A stretch of 64,000 nt of DNA from Tausonia pullulans. Its lineage: Eukaryota > Basidiomycota > Tremellomycetes > Cystofilobasidiales > Mrakiaceae. The first letter of the stretch is position 1, and every line of letters begins with the position of its first letter. The DNA lies in NCBI GenBank assembly GCA_951802195.1, contig OX637632.1:62001-126000 (forward strand), in the 5' to 3' direction. This document shows, one piece after another, positions 1 to 11,580 of the stretch. Position numbers and translations under genes: made by a program. Below the pieces are notes generated by a model. The model was not told where the DNA came from. It did not search any database and was given only the letters and a program-made list of their open reading frames with translations.

Positions 1-3000
1 AAGAGGAGACTACTGGCTCTCGCTTCTACACCGACGTCCTCAATTTTCTCCTCCCCGGGTTCGCTGCCAAGGACAAGAACGTCCGTTTCCGATGTTGCCA
101 GCTTGTCGCGGCCATGTTGAGGAACATGCCGGACCTCGAGTGGGTCCCCGACATCAGTGGCTCACGAACCAACGCGCACTGACGATGCCCATTCCCCCAG
201 CGAGGACCTCTTCTCCTCCCTCCGCTCCTCCATCCTCCTCCGCGTCCGCGACAAGGACGCCCACGTCCGCGTCCAAGCCGTCATCGCCCTCAGCGCGTTT
301 CTTGCGGCCGAACCAAGCGATGAAGATGAGGAGGATGTGACGGAGGTCCTCATGGAGATCATGGCGACCGACCCCGCGGCGTGAGTGGGCAACTTCCCTG
401 TGACGGCATCCTCCTCATTGAACCCACGCTTGCACGCTTTCCACAGCGAGGTCCGCCAGACGGCCCTCCTAATGCTCCCAAGCACCAAGCAGACTTTCCC
501 GGCGATGATTCTCCGCACGCGGGACGTCGATCCAGTCCTTCGAAGGAACGTCTACCTAGGGGCGCTCTCGCTCGCTCAGATCGGCGACCCTCGGCACCTC
601 TCGATCGCTCAGCGGGAGGAACTTGTCAAGTGTGGGCTGGGTGATCGCGACGACAGGGTCCGGCGGGCGGCGGCGGGGATGATCTCTAGCTGGGTTGACA
701 AGGCTGGGTCGCTCGATGAGGTCAGAGAACACTGCTGCTCCGCGTCCGCGCCTTTCTGACACCTCGTCCTCGCAGTTCCTCGCCCGATTCGACGTCGTCA
801 CTTCTGAGGAGGCTGAGAAGGCCCTTCTTTCGACTTTCGCCACTCGGCCTGATTTCCTCGACTCAGTCGACCTCGACGGTGAGAGCGCTAGCTCAAGATG
901 CCCTTGAGAGCTCCCTGACAGGCGCCCCACCTTTCTTCTAGGCGACTTTTGGACTGATCTCACCCCGGAGAAGGCGCTTCTTGCTCGCGTCTTTGTTAGC
1001 CACTGCCGTGAGACAAAGGTTGGCGCACGCTTTCCAATTTCTACCGCCACATCATCGCTGTACTCATTGCTTTACTTCTTCCAGGACGAGGACCGCCTCG
1101 AGCAGTCCCTCCCCGTCGTCACCTTCCTCGCTTTCCACATCCAAGCTCAGTTCGACTCGCTCATTACCCTCTTTGAAGACGTCGAGGATCCGAACATCGA
1201 CGATGACGAGCTGAGGGCAAAGGAGCAGGCGATCATTGAGAAGGAGTTCATCATCAAGGAGATGATGAAGCTCGCTGTTGACCTCGACTATTCGGACGAG
1301 ACCGGTCGCCGGAAGATGTGGGGGCTCGCTCGTAGGTAGGAATCGGGCTTGTCGTTGGTCAGCTCCGGCGCTGATCGCTCTCGCCTCTCCTTTCCCCCAG
1401 GCGAGATGATCACCCACCTCGATCTCCCCGCGCTCGTGATCCCGTACAATCTTGATGTCCTCCGCAAGCTCTCCGATACCGAGTCGGATCTCATCCACGT
1501 CCTCGTCGAGGTCGTCCACGAAATCCGCGACACCGTCCTCGACCGGGACTCACCTCCGTCAGCGACGACCCCGGCGGCTGTCTCCGCCTCCGACGAAGGC
1601 ACTGTTGCTAGCGCCGACCTCGCGGCGATCGACCGACCCATCGACCGAGCCGTCAAGAAGATGTCGCTCGGAGGCAAGGCAGCGGATGCCGAGGAGTCTG
1701 CCCTTAAGCGGGCTGTCGTCGATCTCCGGTCCCTCGATATCCTCAAGGGCTTGCTCGAGCGCGTCAACGGGACGCTCCAGGAGAACTCGGTTCTTCACGG
1801 TCTGCTCTCGGAGCTCGTTGTTCCCTCAATTAGGGGGAAGCAGCCTGAGCTCCGCGAGCGGGGAATCATCTGCCTTGGACTTGTCTGCCTCATCGACCAG
1901 GTTGCGTTCCAGTCCCTCACTCTCTCGACTTATCTTTTGCGCTGCGACTGACGTCTCCCTTCAACCCTGCAGAAAACCGCCTCGAACGCCTTTTCGACGC
2001 TCTTTGTCAGCCAGGTCGAGAACGCCCATGGCGAGCTCAAGATTCAGGTCCTCCAGATCGTCTTTGACCTCCTCATGGTCTACGACATGTCAATTCTCAG
2101 CCCTCAGGCGGAAGACGTGGGTCCAATCGCCTTCTGAGAGCCGAACCCCTCACTGACTCACCCACTAGCCCAAATCCAAGCTTGCGGAATACGTCCTCTA
2201 CTACCTAGACCAAACGGACGATCTTGCCCTCGCCACTGCCGTCGAGGGAGCCGCCAAGCTCATGCTCGCCGGCAAGGTAGACGACGATGAGGTCCTTCGA
2301 CTCCTGATTCAACTTTACGTCTGGCCGGACACGAAGATGAACGCGGCGCTGAGGCAGTGCTTGAGCTACTTCTTCCCGGTGTTTTGCTATTCGTCGGCAG
2401 TGAACCAGAGGAGGATGCAGCGGGTGCGTCATTCTCTTGTATCGATATTTGATAGGAAATTGATCACTAGCTTGCCTCCCTCAACCAGATTTTCCTCAGC
2501 ACCCTTGCCAAACTCATTGAGGATGCTGAGGACCTCGACGAGGACCAAGAGCTCGTCGGACCCAACAAGATCGCGCACCTTTTCCTCGAATGGACGGACC
2601 CCCAACGGGCGGTGTAAGTATCTCTCTTCCGTAACGAGCAGAAAGGACATGGAAGCTGACTGCCCTTCCCTCCAGCCGCCTGGATGACCGCGCAGGGGAT
2701 TGGGCGGTTCAAGTTGATATGGCCGTCGAGATTCTCAAGGCGCTCTTCGATGACAAGTGGGGTGCGTCAGACATCGTGACGAAAACCTGAAGGATGCGAA
2801 CTGACAGGCCCACTCGACAGCCGACGAGCGCAAGATGCTCGCTCAACTCCTTGCTAAGCTCTACATCCCCGAGGAGGTCGATGACGTCAAGCTCCGATGG
2901 ATCCTGACGCTCATCACGAAGCTCAAAGATGTGCGTCTCGCCTCTTCCCTTGACTTCCTCTTCCTCCTCCCAACCCTCCACTAACCTCTGTCCCTCAACA

Positions 3001-4029
3001 CAACAGAAGAACCTCATGCCTGACTCGGTCGCCCGCAACGCGCTCACCAAGTTTGAGACGTCGCTCCGCAAGAAGTTCCCGGACCAGCTGAAGAGTTGGA
3101 CGGATGGCGGCCAGACGGCGCTGGCTGGGATGCTCGAGAGGCTGTCATTGGAGGAGCTGGAGTTCTGGGAAGAGGTGTGAGTGGTGGCTGCTTCCTTGAT
3201 GAGACGCGAGGAGGAGCATCGGGCTGATTCTCTTGTGCGAATCAGCGCTCCCAAAGAAGACGGTGAGGCAGATACCGTCGCAGACGCCAACGACGAGCCC
3301 ACCCCCGAGGACGCCGAGGTGGCTGCCTCGCCTGCGGTTATCAAGAAGGCCAAGCGATCACTCAAGGCCGGGAAGTGGTCGGTCTCAACGTCGTGTGTCC
3401 AAGGTCTTTTGCTCCTCTCCCAAACATGCAGTTGCGCTGACTCTGCTTATTTTCGCTCCAGTGGTCGCAGGTCCAATGTCTCAACCGCAGCCTCTACCGC
3501 CCGGGGAGGCTCCGCTGACGAGGAAGAGGAAAACGATGACGATATGGCCGCCTCCGTTACGAGCACGCCCAAGATCAGGAAAAAGCCTGCTTCAAAGCAT
3601 GCCTCGCCCGCACCTTCGACTCCCGCTACTGCTGTTGATGTTGATGAGGAGGAGAGCTCGGATGATGAGGCGACGCCCGCCGGGAGGAGGACGAGCGCGC
3701 CTACCAGCAAGGCTCGTATCTCGTGAGTTTTGGCTTCCCTCCCTGTCTTCGACTGGATATTTTGGGGTTAAGACTTGATCGTTTCTCCTACTAGGTTCAC
3801 CAGCACCACAGAGGAGTCCACCATTGTCGAAGATGACGACGGCGACTCCCTCCTCGGTACCGAGGATGGGGAAGATAATGCCAGCGAGTCAGAGGAGGAG
3901 GCGCCTCCCGTCCGGGCGACGGTCAAAGGCAGCAAGCAGCGGGTCGTCGATAGCGACGACAGCGACTTGGATGACCTCGGTGGGCTCGACGATTCGCTCA
4001 TGGTCGATGATGACGACGAGAGCGATTGA
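1..4029 (+). CDS. YCG1: Condensin complex subunit 3 (CAP-G/Ycg1/Cnd3), 5'-truncated by the window edge
   Basis: HEAT-repeat non-SMC subunit of condensin, which with SMC2, SMC4, the kleisin Brn1 and Ycs4 compacts mitotic chromosomes; Ycg1 with the kleisin forms a DNA-binding clamp. Many exons join in phase (introns such as 140-200 and 381-446). They give repeated alpha-helical HEAT units, for example LRSSILLRVRDKDAHVRV and RDDRVRRAAAGMISSWVDKA, then the Cnd3 C-terminal domain (ITHLDLPALVIPYNLDVLR). The protein ends in a long acidic, Ser-rich tail from about 3240 (runs such as DEEEENDDD and LMVDDDDESD), typical of the family and probably disordered and phosphorylated. The stop is at 4027-4029. 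The first exon in view already lies inside the HEAT array, so the start codon is upstream of the window. Family assignment is from recognised sequence style, not a search; I am confident of it. Confidence 0.88.
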
Positions 4030-6101
4030 TGGAGCGGCTAGCGGATCTTACTTTGGTTTGGATACTTCGGTGCAGATGTCTGGATGTCAATGTTTCTCTG
4101 GTTTGCATGCATTGCAGGCTTCCTGTGCGAGCGTCTCGCTGTCGTCCACCGCTCGGAACCGTCCAGGGATGTCTCGCCCAATCGCACAATAAGTCCCTCT
4201 GTCCTCGATGCTCTCCCTGTCTCAATGTCTTCGTGTCTCGCACTTCTCCGACAACTCCTGCAGTGTACCGCAAATCTCTTCTGCCTCAAGCGATCACCAA
4301 CCCATCTCGAAAGTCCAGGAGACACCCGGCGGTCACACGAGGGTGCAGGAGGGGTCACAGGCAACGAGAAACGTCTTGTTCCTTGGCCATCCCGTCCTGC
4401 AAAGGCAAACGCGGAAGAGGCGTCCAGTCAGGGGCAGGCACGCGCCTCATCCTCGCCTCGTGCGGAGCACCTCCACGTCGACTTGACCTCCGACCACGAC
4501 CTCCCGTCTCCCTCGTCCTTCTCCCGCCACCAAAGTGAGTCAGTCCCCTGCAACCGAGCCCTCATCTTCTCGTTCTTCACCCCTCCCTACATATCAGCTC
4601 GGAAGCTCGCTCGGTGGTTTCTCTTAAGCGAACGAATCGAGGCTGTCCTCCACTGGCCTGCCTGCCTGACCCATCTAGACTCCTTCCTTTCATGCTCGGC
4701 GCTCACTAGCCATCCTCTCGCTTGACATCCTCCAGCCTCTCGGGCGAGACGTTGCGCGACATTGATGCCGAGATCGAGACCGTAGACAGCCTCAAGTCTG
4801 GATTACGTAGTCGGTAAGCAGCTCCTTCGCCTCCTTGCACTCCCCTACAGACTTGAAGTCCGCCAATGTCCGAACCAGCTCTTTGACCAGAAAAGCGTCT
4901 CGCCCGATCAGGAGCGCCTCACCTACGGGAAATTTGCTCCGATGCGGCCATGACAACATCAAGCTTTCAGACTCCGGCGTCCAAGCTTGGTCGATCAGAC
5001 ATCTCATCTTTTTCAGCTGCGGAGATGTGCCTGCCCTTCAACCAGATAGAACATTGATTCATGAGCGGCCGGATTACCGTCAGGAATTGAAGCAGAGTAT
5101 GGAAACCCAATGATATCATCTTTGCCTAGGACGAGACTCCATCACTCTCTCTCTCCTCTCTCTCCCTTTAAGCGGCACGTTTTCCTTCTCTTTGACTTCG
5201 CGGCCGCACCCTCTTCTCCCTTTCATGATTCAGTTATTGAAAGCGCTAGGTTGATGATAGTGTTGAGCGATAGGTAGTTCTTCAATGCGAACAGTGTGTC
5301 GGCTCGGAGGGAACAGTGAAACACAATGGACGGGTACTTCAGACCTCCTTCCTCGACGAGATGGAGGAGGCAGAGGACCGGGGAGTCCCCGTCGCCCGTT
5401 CCGTTTTTGTCCAGCCTCAGTCAAATATGCGCTTAATCCCACTCCCCTTCCCCTCCAGTCTCGGGCTACTAGATAATAGACGCGAGGAAGAGAAGTCGTG
5501 GCCGGCAAGCTGGTCGGCGATGGCTGTGTCGAGCACGACGAGATCCGCCAAGCCTTGGTGACCTTATTTGTTTTGCCTCAGTGTCCTTCGCTCTCTAAAG
5601 AACGATGGCTCATTGTTGATCGTTGTCACCATCCTCTTTCCGCCCTCACAATCACCGGGCCTTCTCTCCTCTCTTCCGTCGCTTACGCCCGTTATTTCTA
5701 TGTCAGTACATGAATGCTCCTTTGATGACTTCTCTTAGTGTTTCAGTTTCTTTTCAATCTTTCAAACAAGGTCAGATCTAGCGAGAAAGGACGAAGAGAT
5801 CGAGTCGCCGCCCGCTGGGCATCATGGCACGGGGGAGCAGCGCCTTCAGCCCGGAGCTTGACCTGAGGTCATATCGCTTGCCTCCTCGGAGACTGGCGCT
5901 GCGGATGCACACCCTCTCGAACAAGGGTCGCTCGCCCAACTCTATGGGCACCAATTCTCAAGTTTGCTCCAGACACTTTCCGAGCCCTGAAATTTCAAGG
6001 CGACACGAGAGAAGGGGTCGAGACTCATGAAGTGGCGAAAAGAAAGAACTAGACAAAGCGAAGGATCAAAAGAAGCTGGGGGAAAACGGCCCAAACAGCT
6101 T
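4030..6101. other. Intergenic stretch with little recognisable content
   Basis: Between the condensin stop and the eEF2 stop codon. Besides the ubiquitin-like fragment it holds short open stretches on both strands (for example 5316-5561 +) that lack homology I recognise and consistent splice phase. CT-rich tracts occur near 5130-5220. No RNA gene or repeat family was recognised. Confidence 0.5.
4736..4953 (+). pseudogene. Ubiquitin-like fragment, probable relic or unrecognised small gene
   Basis: Two exon-like pieces (4736-4813 and 4851-4953) are separated by a short GT-AG intron (GTAAGC...CTACAG). They join in frame to a peptide whose first part contains IETVDSLKSGL and whose second contains SVSPDQERLTYGK. 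These resemble the ubiquitin stretches around DTIDNVKSKI and GIPPDQQRLIFAGK, but an extra dozen residues lie between them and the frame stops soon after GK. No convincing start codon or upstream exon joins in phase; the best upstream open stretch (about 4266-4534) does not. I read it as a decayed ubiquitin-like copy or part of a gene I cannot reconstruct. Its similarity to ubiquitin is partial and could be chance. Confidence 0.3.
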
Positions 6102-9100
6102 TTAGAGCTTGTCGTAGTACATGTCGAGCGTGGGGAGCTCAGGCTTGAGTCCCTTGCGGGTACGGATCTTCTTGGCGAGCTCCTCGAGCTTGGTGCCCTT
6201 GTCGGTGACGACACTGAAGAAGACAGCGAATGTCAGTGGATTGAAACATAAGATGCGATGGAAGAGAATCGAGCTTAGACGAACCCAGACATGAGCGACC
6301 AGTGGTCGAAGACGGCCTGGGGGAAGGCTATGAAACGAACAGGGTGGTCAGTGGCAGGTCGGGAAACGGCCAGGCGACGGGCTCGAGCTTACCCTGTCCA
6401 CCAGTGGCAGAGCGAAGGTCGGCGTTGAATCCGAACGACTCGGCGACGGGGAGGTACGCCTTCATCGTGAACATGGGGGTTCCTAAAGAGTGAGAGAGTC
6501 ATAGTCAGAAGTTGAGGGCCAAGAAAACCATTAAGCGCTCTGAACTAACCGGGCCGCTGCTCCGAAGAGTAGACGTGACCACGACGAACGTTGAGGCACG
6601 ACTATATGGAGCCGAGCTGTCAGTGTGTTTTCCTTTCGTCTTCAGACATGCCAACATGCAAGAGAGACGCACGTAGACACCACCCTGGGCGTTCTCCGGG
6701 CACTGGATCTCGACCGAGTACATCGGCTCCTGGAGACCGGGCTGGGCGAGCATCTGCGAGGCGTAGCAGACGCGGCGGCAGGTAGGGATGAGCTGTCCTC
6801 CACCACGGTGGATGGCGTCGGTGTGGAGCTGGAAGGAGGGAAGAAACCGAAGTCGTCAGCAAAGGATGTGACATTTCTAATCGATGACACTCTACATACA
6901 GTAACATCCATGATGTTGAAGCGGATTCCACGCATGTGCTCCTCAGTGATGGCTCCCTGTGGGCAAGCAACAAGAGATGACGAAGGTCAGCGTGAGGCTC
7001 GTTCAGAGAACACTCAAAAGACAGGCGACGACGGACCTCCTTGGTGGCCCACTGGAAGGCAGCAACGCACGAGTCCTTGATCTCGGACATGAACTGGACA
7101 CCCTTGGTGACGTCAACGAGGAGGTTAGGTCCCGCTCCGTCGGGTCCTTGAGGAGGGAAGGGAAAGCGCGTGCGTAGTTAGTTGCCCGTCCGCAACCTGT
7201 ACAACTAGAATCGAGTACTCACCGAAGCACCAGATCTTCCTGGCGTCAGTGACGTCCCATCCGTGCTCGTCGGCCATGTAACGGGCGCGGAGCTTGAAGT
7301 CGTCGCGGGGGGCGATCTTGCCGGTCTCAATGTCGCGAGCGACCTCCTCGGAGAGGGGCTCAGCCTTCATGTAGAGACGGTTGTGCTTGTTCTGCGACTT
7401 GGAAAGGGCGACCATGGAGGACTCGGCCTGGACGGTCTCCTTGTATCCAACGACGGGCTCGGACTTCTTGAGGGGAACACCGGCGTGGTCCTCCTCGAGA
7501 TCCTTGAGGCAGATCTCGAGGTGGAGCTCACCAGCACCGGCGATGATGTGCTCTCCGGTGTCGGAGATCCAGGTCTGGACACAGGGGTCGGACTTGGAGA
7601 GACGCTTGAGACCCTCAACGAGCTTGGGAAGGTCGTTGGCGTTCTTGACCTCAACGGCGATCTGAACGACGGGGGAGACGGAGAACCTATGAAGACATGG
7701 TGAGCTGCGAACTGAAGTGCGTGCCGAGAGATAGCTTGACGACTCACTTCATGACCTTCATGTTGTGGGCAGTCTCCGAAGTGGTAAGGGTTCCGGACTT
7801 GAGGAGGAACTGGTCGACTCCGACGAGACCAATGATGTTTCCGGCGGGGCAGTCCCTGAAGTGGAAAAGGTGAGAGGAAAGATAAGCATCTGACTGAGGG
7901 TGTGCACCAGAGGAACGGCCACTCACTCGATAGGCTCGACAGTCTGCGAGCAGGAGAATATCAGAGTGATCAGCGACATCTGAAATTACCAAGGTTCAAA
8001 GCAAGTGAGGGTTCTACGTACGCGACCCATCATGAGGACAGTGCGCTGGATCGACTTGACGAAGAGGTCGGACTTGGATCCCGGGACGTAGTTGGGTCCC
8101 TGGATGCGGACCTTGGGTCCGGAGCGGACGGTTCCGGAGAAGACACGTCCGAAAGCGTAGAAACGGCCCTTGTCGGAGGTGGGGACCATCTTGAGGAGAA
8201 AGCAGATCAGCACAAGAACAAGGACGAGGAGCGAGCGACACCGGACATGCCTTGGAGACGTAGAGCATGAGGGGTCCCTTGGGGTCGCAGTCGCGGATAC
8301 CAATGGCCGACTCGTCGTCCATGGGACCCTCGTAAAGGGTCTCGACACGGTAGCGCTGAGCGGTGGCGGGCGAGGGGAGGTTGATGACAATCATCTCGAG
8401 GAGGGAGTCTCCGGCGGGGAGGAACTTCCTCATGACGACCTTGAGGAGGGGCTTGCCCTCGAGGTCAAGCTCATCGGAGGTAAGCTTGACGTCGAGCTTC
8501 TCGAGCATGGGCTGCCGGTGTACCAAGTGGTGAGCAAGAGATCAAGCAGTCACAGCCACGGCGGCTCGCTACGTACAAGGACCTTCTCCTTCTTGAAGTC
8601 CATGACAGCGGCGAAGATCTTGAAGATGGGGTCGAGGATGAACATGTTGAAGGCACGCTCAAGCTCGGTTCCGTCCTCGGCGGTCGACTTGGTGGTCCAC
8701 TTCTTGGTCTTGGGGTTGAAGTAGTTGTCTCCCCAGAGACGCTGCATGAGAGCCTCCTTCTTGACACCGAACTTCTTCGAGTAACGGCCAGCGAACTGGT
8801 TGAGGGTGAAGGCCCAACCGTGGAGACCCGAGGCGAAAGCGACGGTTCCCTTCTCGGCGTAGACCTGGACGTCTCCGAGGACCTCGTCGTTGTAGGTCGA
8901 GATGATGACGTTGACGGACTCGATGGTACGGGCGAAGGTCTGGTAGAGGTCCTCCTTGCCGACCTGGAGCTCAAGAAGAGCACGGTCGACCTTGTTGATG
9001 ACGACGACGGGCTTGATGCGCTCGGTAAGGGCCTGGCGAAGGACGGTCTCGGTCTGAACGCAGACTCCGTCGATGGTGTCGACGACGACGAGAGCTCTGC

Positions 9101-10653
9101 AAGGCGAGGGGGTCGTCAGGCGATGTACTGTCGATGCCACAATCAGGAAGCAAGATGAGCGCACCCGTCGGTGACACGGAGAGCGGCAGTGACCTCAGAG
9201 GAGAAGTCAACGTGACCGGGGGAGTCTGCGACAAGGGTGAACCAGTCAACATCGCGGAGCAGCTTTGCAAGGCTCAAAGGGAATCTCTCACCGATCAGGT
9301 TGATGAGGAAGTTGTTTCCCTCAGTCTTCTGCTTGATGAGAGCAACGTCCTCCTCGGGGAGGGCGAAGTAGAGGGAGCTGGAGATGGGGGGAGCGAAGCG
9401 ATTGGTCAGCTCCTGCGAGAAACGGTAAAGCGAAGGAGGCGCAGACGAACATGGCGGTCGACTTGATGGTGATACCACGCTCCTTCTCGTCATCACTGAA
9501 AGGGAAAGGGTGAAGGTTTCAGTAGATGAAGTGATCGAAGCAATGGAAAGAGCGACGACGAACCGGGTGTCCATGAAACGAGTGTCTCCGGCCTTCGCAC
9601 CGGCTGAGACAGGCAGTGCCGGGCAAATCAGCGGTGGCTCCCAAAATGATAATCGAAGTCGTCACGACGCACCAATAATACCGGCCTTGGCGACGAGAGA
9701 GTCCGAGAGAGTGGACTTTCCGTGGTCGACTGAGGAAGTGGACGGGAGGGTGATAAGTAAGTGAGGGTCCTCTTTTCATCTCGTGTGCCAAAAGCGAAGG
9801 GGAAGGTCCTCACCGTGGGCAATGACTGAGCGAGGCAGATCACAGATGATGGGCGGGCAAGTCAGATGGAGCACTCAGACGGCGAAGTATAAGTAGTCGC
9901 TTACCGGACATGTTACTATAGAGGGCAAGCAAAGGAAGGAGACGAGAGGGTCAGCAGGCCGGCCCCTCGGCGCCGCGACGCGGGTCGATGGCCGAGGTCA
10001 GACGGACCGAATCTGAAGAGACGGGTGAGATGGGGCATATAAAGGTCAGACTCTGGACACCTGAGAGCACAGCGAAGGAGCCGGAGACCCACGTTCGTAG
10101 GCTTGTCCATCAGGCCTAAGAAGAGGTGAAAGGCGAGGCGAGGTGGAGGGAAGGCGAACGATCAGTCCCAGCCCAGCCGCCTGACACCTCTGATCACGAG
10201 GGCGAACGAACCGCGCATCTCTGTAGAGGTAGCCAGAAGGAGCTAGCGTCAGTCTAGAGCTCTCATCGCCGGGTGGTGGACTTTTCGCGTCCCCCGGGTG
10301 GAAGGGGGGGGGGGGGGGCAAAGGAGTAGGGGACGGGGACGACTGACCATCGACGGTGAAGTTAACCCTGGAGGATGGCGACGAGGGTGTTGTATACAGC
10401 GAGCAAGGGCGGTAGACGTGAGGCCGAAGGTGAGAGAGACAAGAGGCCCAGTCAGCATGGCTGCTAGCACGAAGGCTTGGGGCGATAAGGCGAGTGAGAG
10501 GAGGGCCGCCGGAGAGGAAAGACCGCGAAGGGAAGGAGGGCGGCGACGGTATGCTCGTTCTCTCTCCCCTCTTCCCCTCCTCGTCTCCGAAGACCGCTCT
10601 CCTCCTTCTCGCTCGCCATGTTGATATAGAGAAAAGAGGATGGGGCCGCACAT
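6102..10653 (-). CDS. EFT1: Translation elongation factor 2 (eEF2), 25 exons including micro-exons
   Basis: GTPase that drives ribosomal translocation. Exons on the minus strand: 10652-10653, 10348-10367, 10212-10220, 10093-10115, 10008-10012, 9905-9915, 9814-9825, 9673-9729, 9564-9603, 9451-9495, 9292-9377, 9165-9225, 8577-9096, 8251-8511, 8022-8189, 7927-7943, 7748-7855, 7223-7686, 7037-7146, 6900-6956, 6673-6828, 6550-6601, 6393-6482, 6285-6327, 6102-6213. They sum to 2,529 nt, i.e. 842 residues plus stop, the same length as yeast eEF2. Visible motifs: N-terminus [19 protein letters not shown]-loop [18 protein letters not shown] (G3), NKVD (G4), and the diphthamide loop [12 protein letters not shown]. 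The C-terminus is LDMYYDKL. The start codon appears split AT|G by intron 10368-10651, and intron 8190-8250 is GC-AG. Divergent from the SET gene, sharing an intergenic region of about 0.9 kb. Confidence 0.95.
8190..8250 (-). other. GC-AG intron in eEF2
   Basis: The upstream exon ends ...YVSK (TCC AAG) and the donor reads GCATGT. The acceptor TCAAG is followed by ATGGTCCCC (MVPTSDKG). The protein junction [16 protein letters not shown] is nearly invariant in eEF2, so no GT donor fits in frame. The branch-like CTGATCTG lies 5' of the acceptor. Confidence 0.85.
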
Positions 10654-11580
10654 TTTGAAGGCGTAAGGGGGGGGGGTGAAGGGAAGGCGGGTGAAGGGGG
10701 GGGAGGGGAAGGCCGTCGACGAGAAGTCTCTATCCCGGGCAGAATTTGTGAGTTGGCCTCGTTCGCGCTGGCTTTCCTCGAGAAAGGGGGCAGGCGGCGG
10801 CGCGTGCGCAGAGAAAGCGTGCCTCGTCTCTTCGCCACACCGGCTCCGGCTCTCACTTATCTCTCTCTCTCACATATGTTTAAGAAAATGGCAGTCCCTG
10901 AGGGTGGCAGGCAAGGTAAGATCATGATGGTCATCCGCCTTGTTTCGAATATCGATGGATGAGGACCGAGACTCAGTTTCATCTCCAGCCTGGAGGTCAT
11001 TCGAACAGGAATGCCATACTATCGCGATTACATTCTCGGCCAACAAGATTATCTGAGGAAGAGTCTGAGGGTATGGTAGCGTTGTGAAGCCATCCTCAAG
11101 TGGCAAGGCGGCCAGCGTCGCATTTCGCGTAGCTCCGATTTTGAACTCCGTCATCTGGCATCTCACAATCTCACACGCTGACTGGCCCACATCTCCGCAC
11201 TTCTGTGAGATAGGGGGAACATATTCCAGTGAGGTTCTGAGAAGTACTCCTTCTACTGGCTCTAGTGTGAGCTGGGAACGATGTTTGATCCGACGCGGTC
11301 GCGCACTGGATGCTCCGGCTGATTTGCCACGTGCGCACGTCTCGTAAAAGGCCCAGAGCGTTCCAGATCAAGAAGAACATCGAAAATTTGGCTGAAACAG
11401 ACATCTAAACATCTTCAAGCAAGGATCGCAGTCAGACATCAGACGATGAATGGACAGGACAATGGGATGGCCGAGGGCTGCACCAGGCCTGGCCTGGGCC
11501 AGAGGTATGTATGCTGGGAGAAGTTGTCTAAAGAGGCGAGTGCGCGCTTACTGTCAACCACCTCCTCGTCTCCTTCAACC
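10654..11580. promoter_or_regulatory. Divergent promoter region of eEF2 (-) and SET-domain gene (+)
   Basis: A 927-base gene-free stretch between two outward-facing start codons. On the eEF2 side it carries G/A-rich (sense C/T-rich) tracts around 10670-10720, a usual feature of highly expressed fungal genes with pyrimidine-rich leaders. No clear TATA box was found. Short open stretches in it do not splice into anything recognisable. Confidence 0.5.

Noticed and set aside
7263-9466. Several long open stretches on the plus strand across eEF2 (for example 7263-7703 and 8820-9158).
   Set aside because: They are antisense shadows of the strongly codon-biased eEF2 exons.
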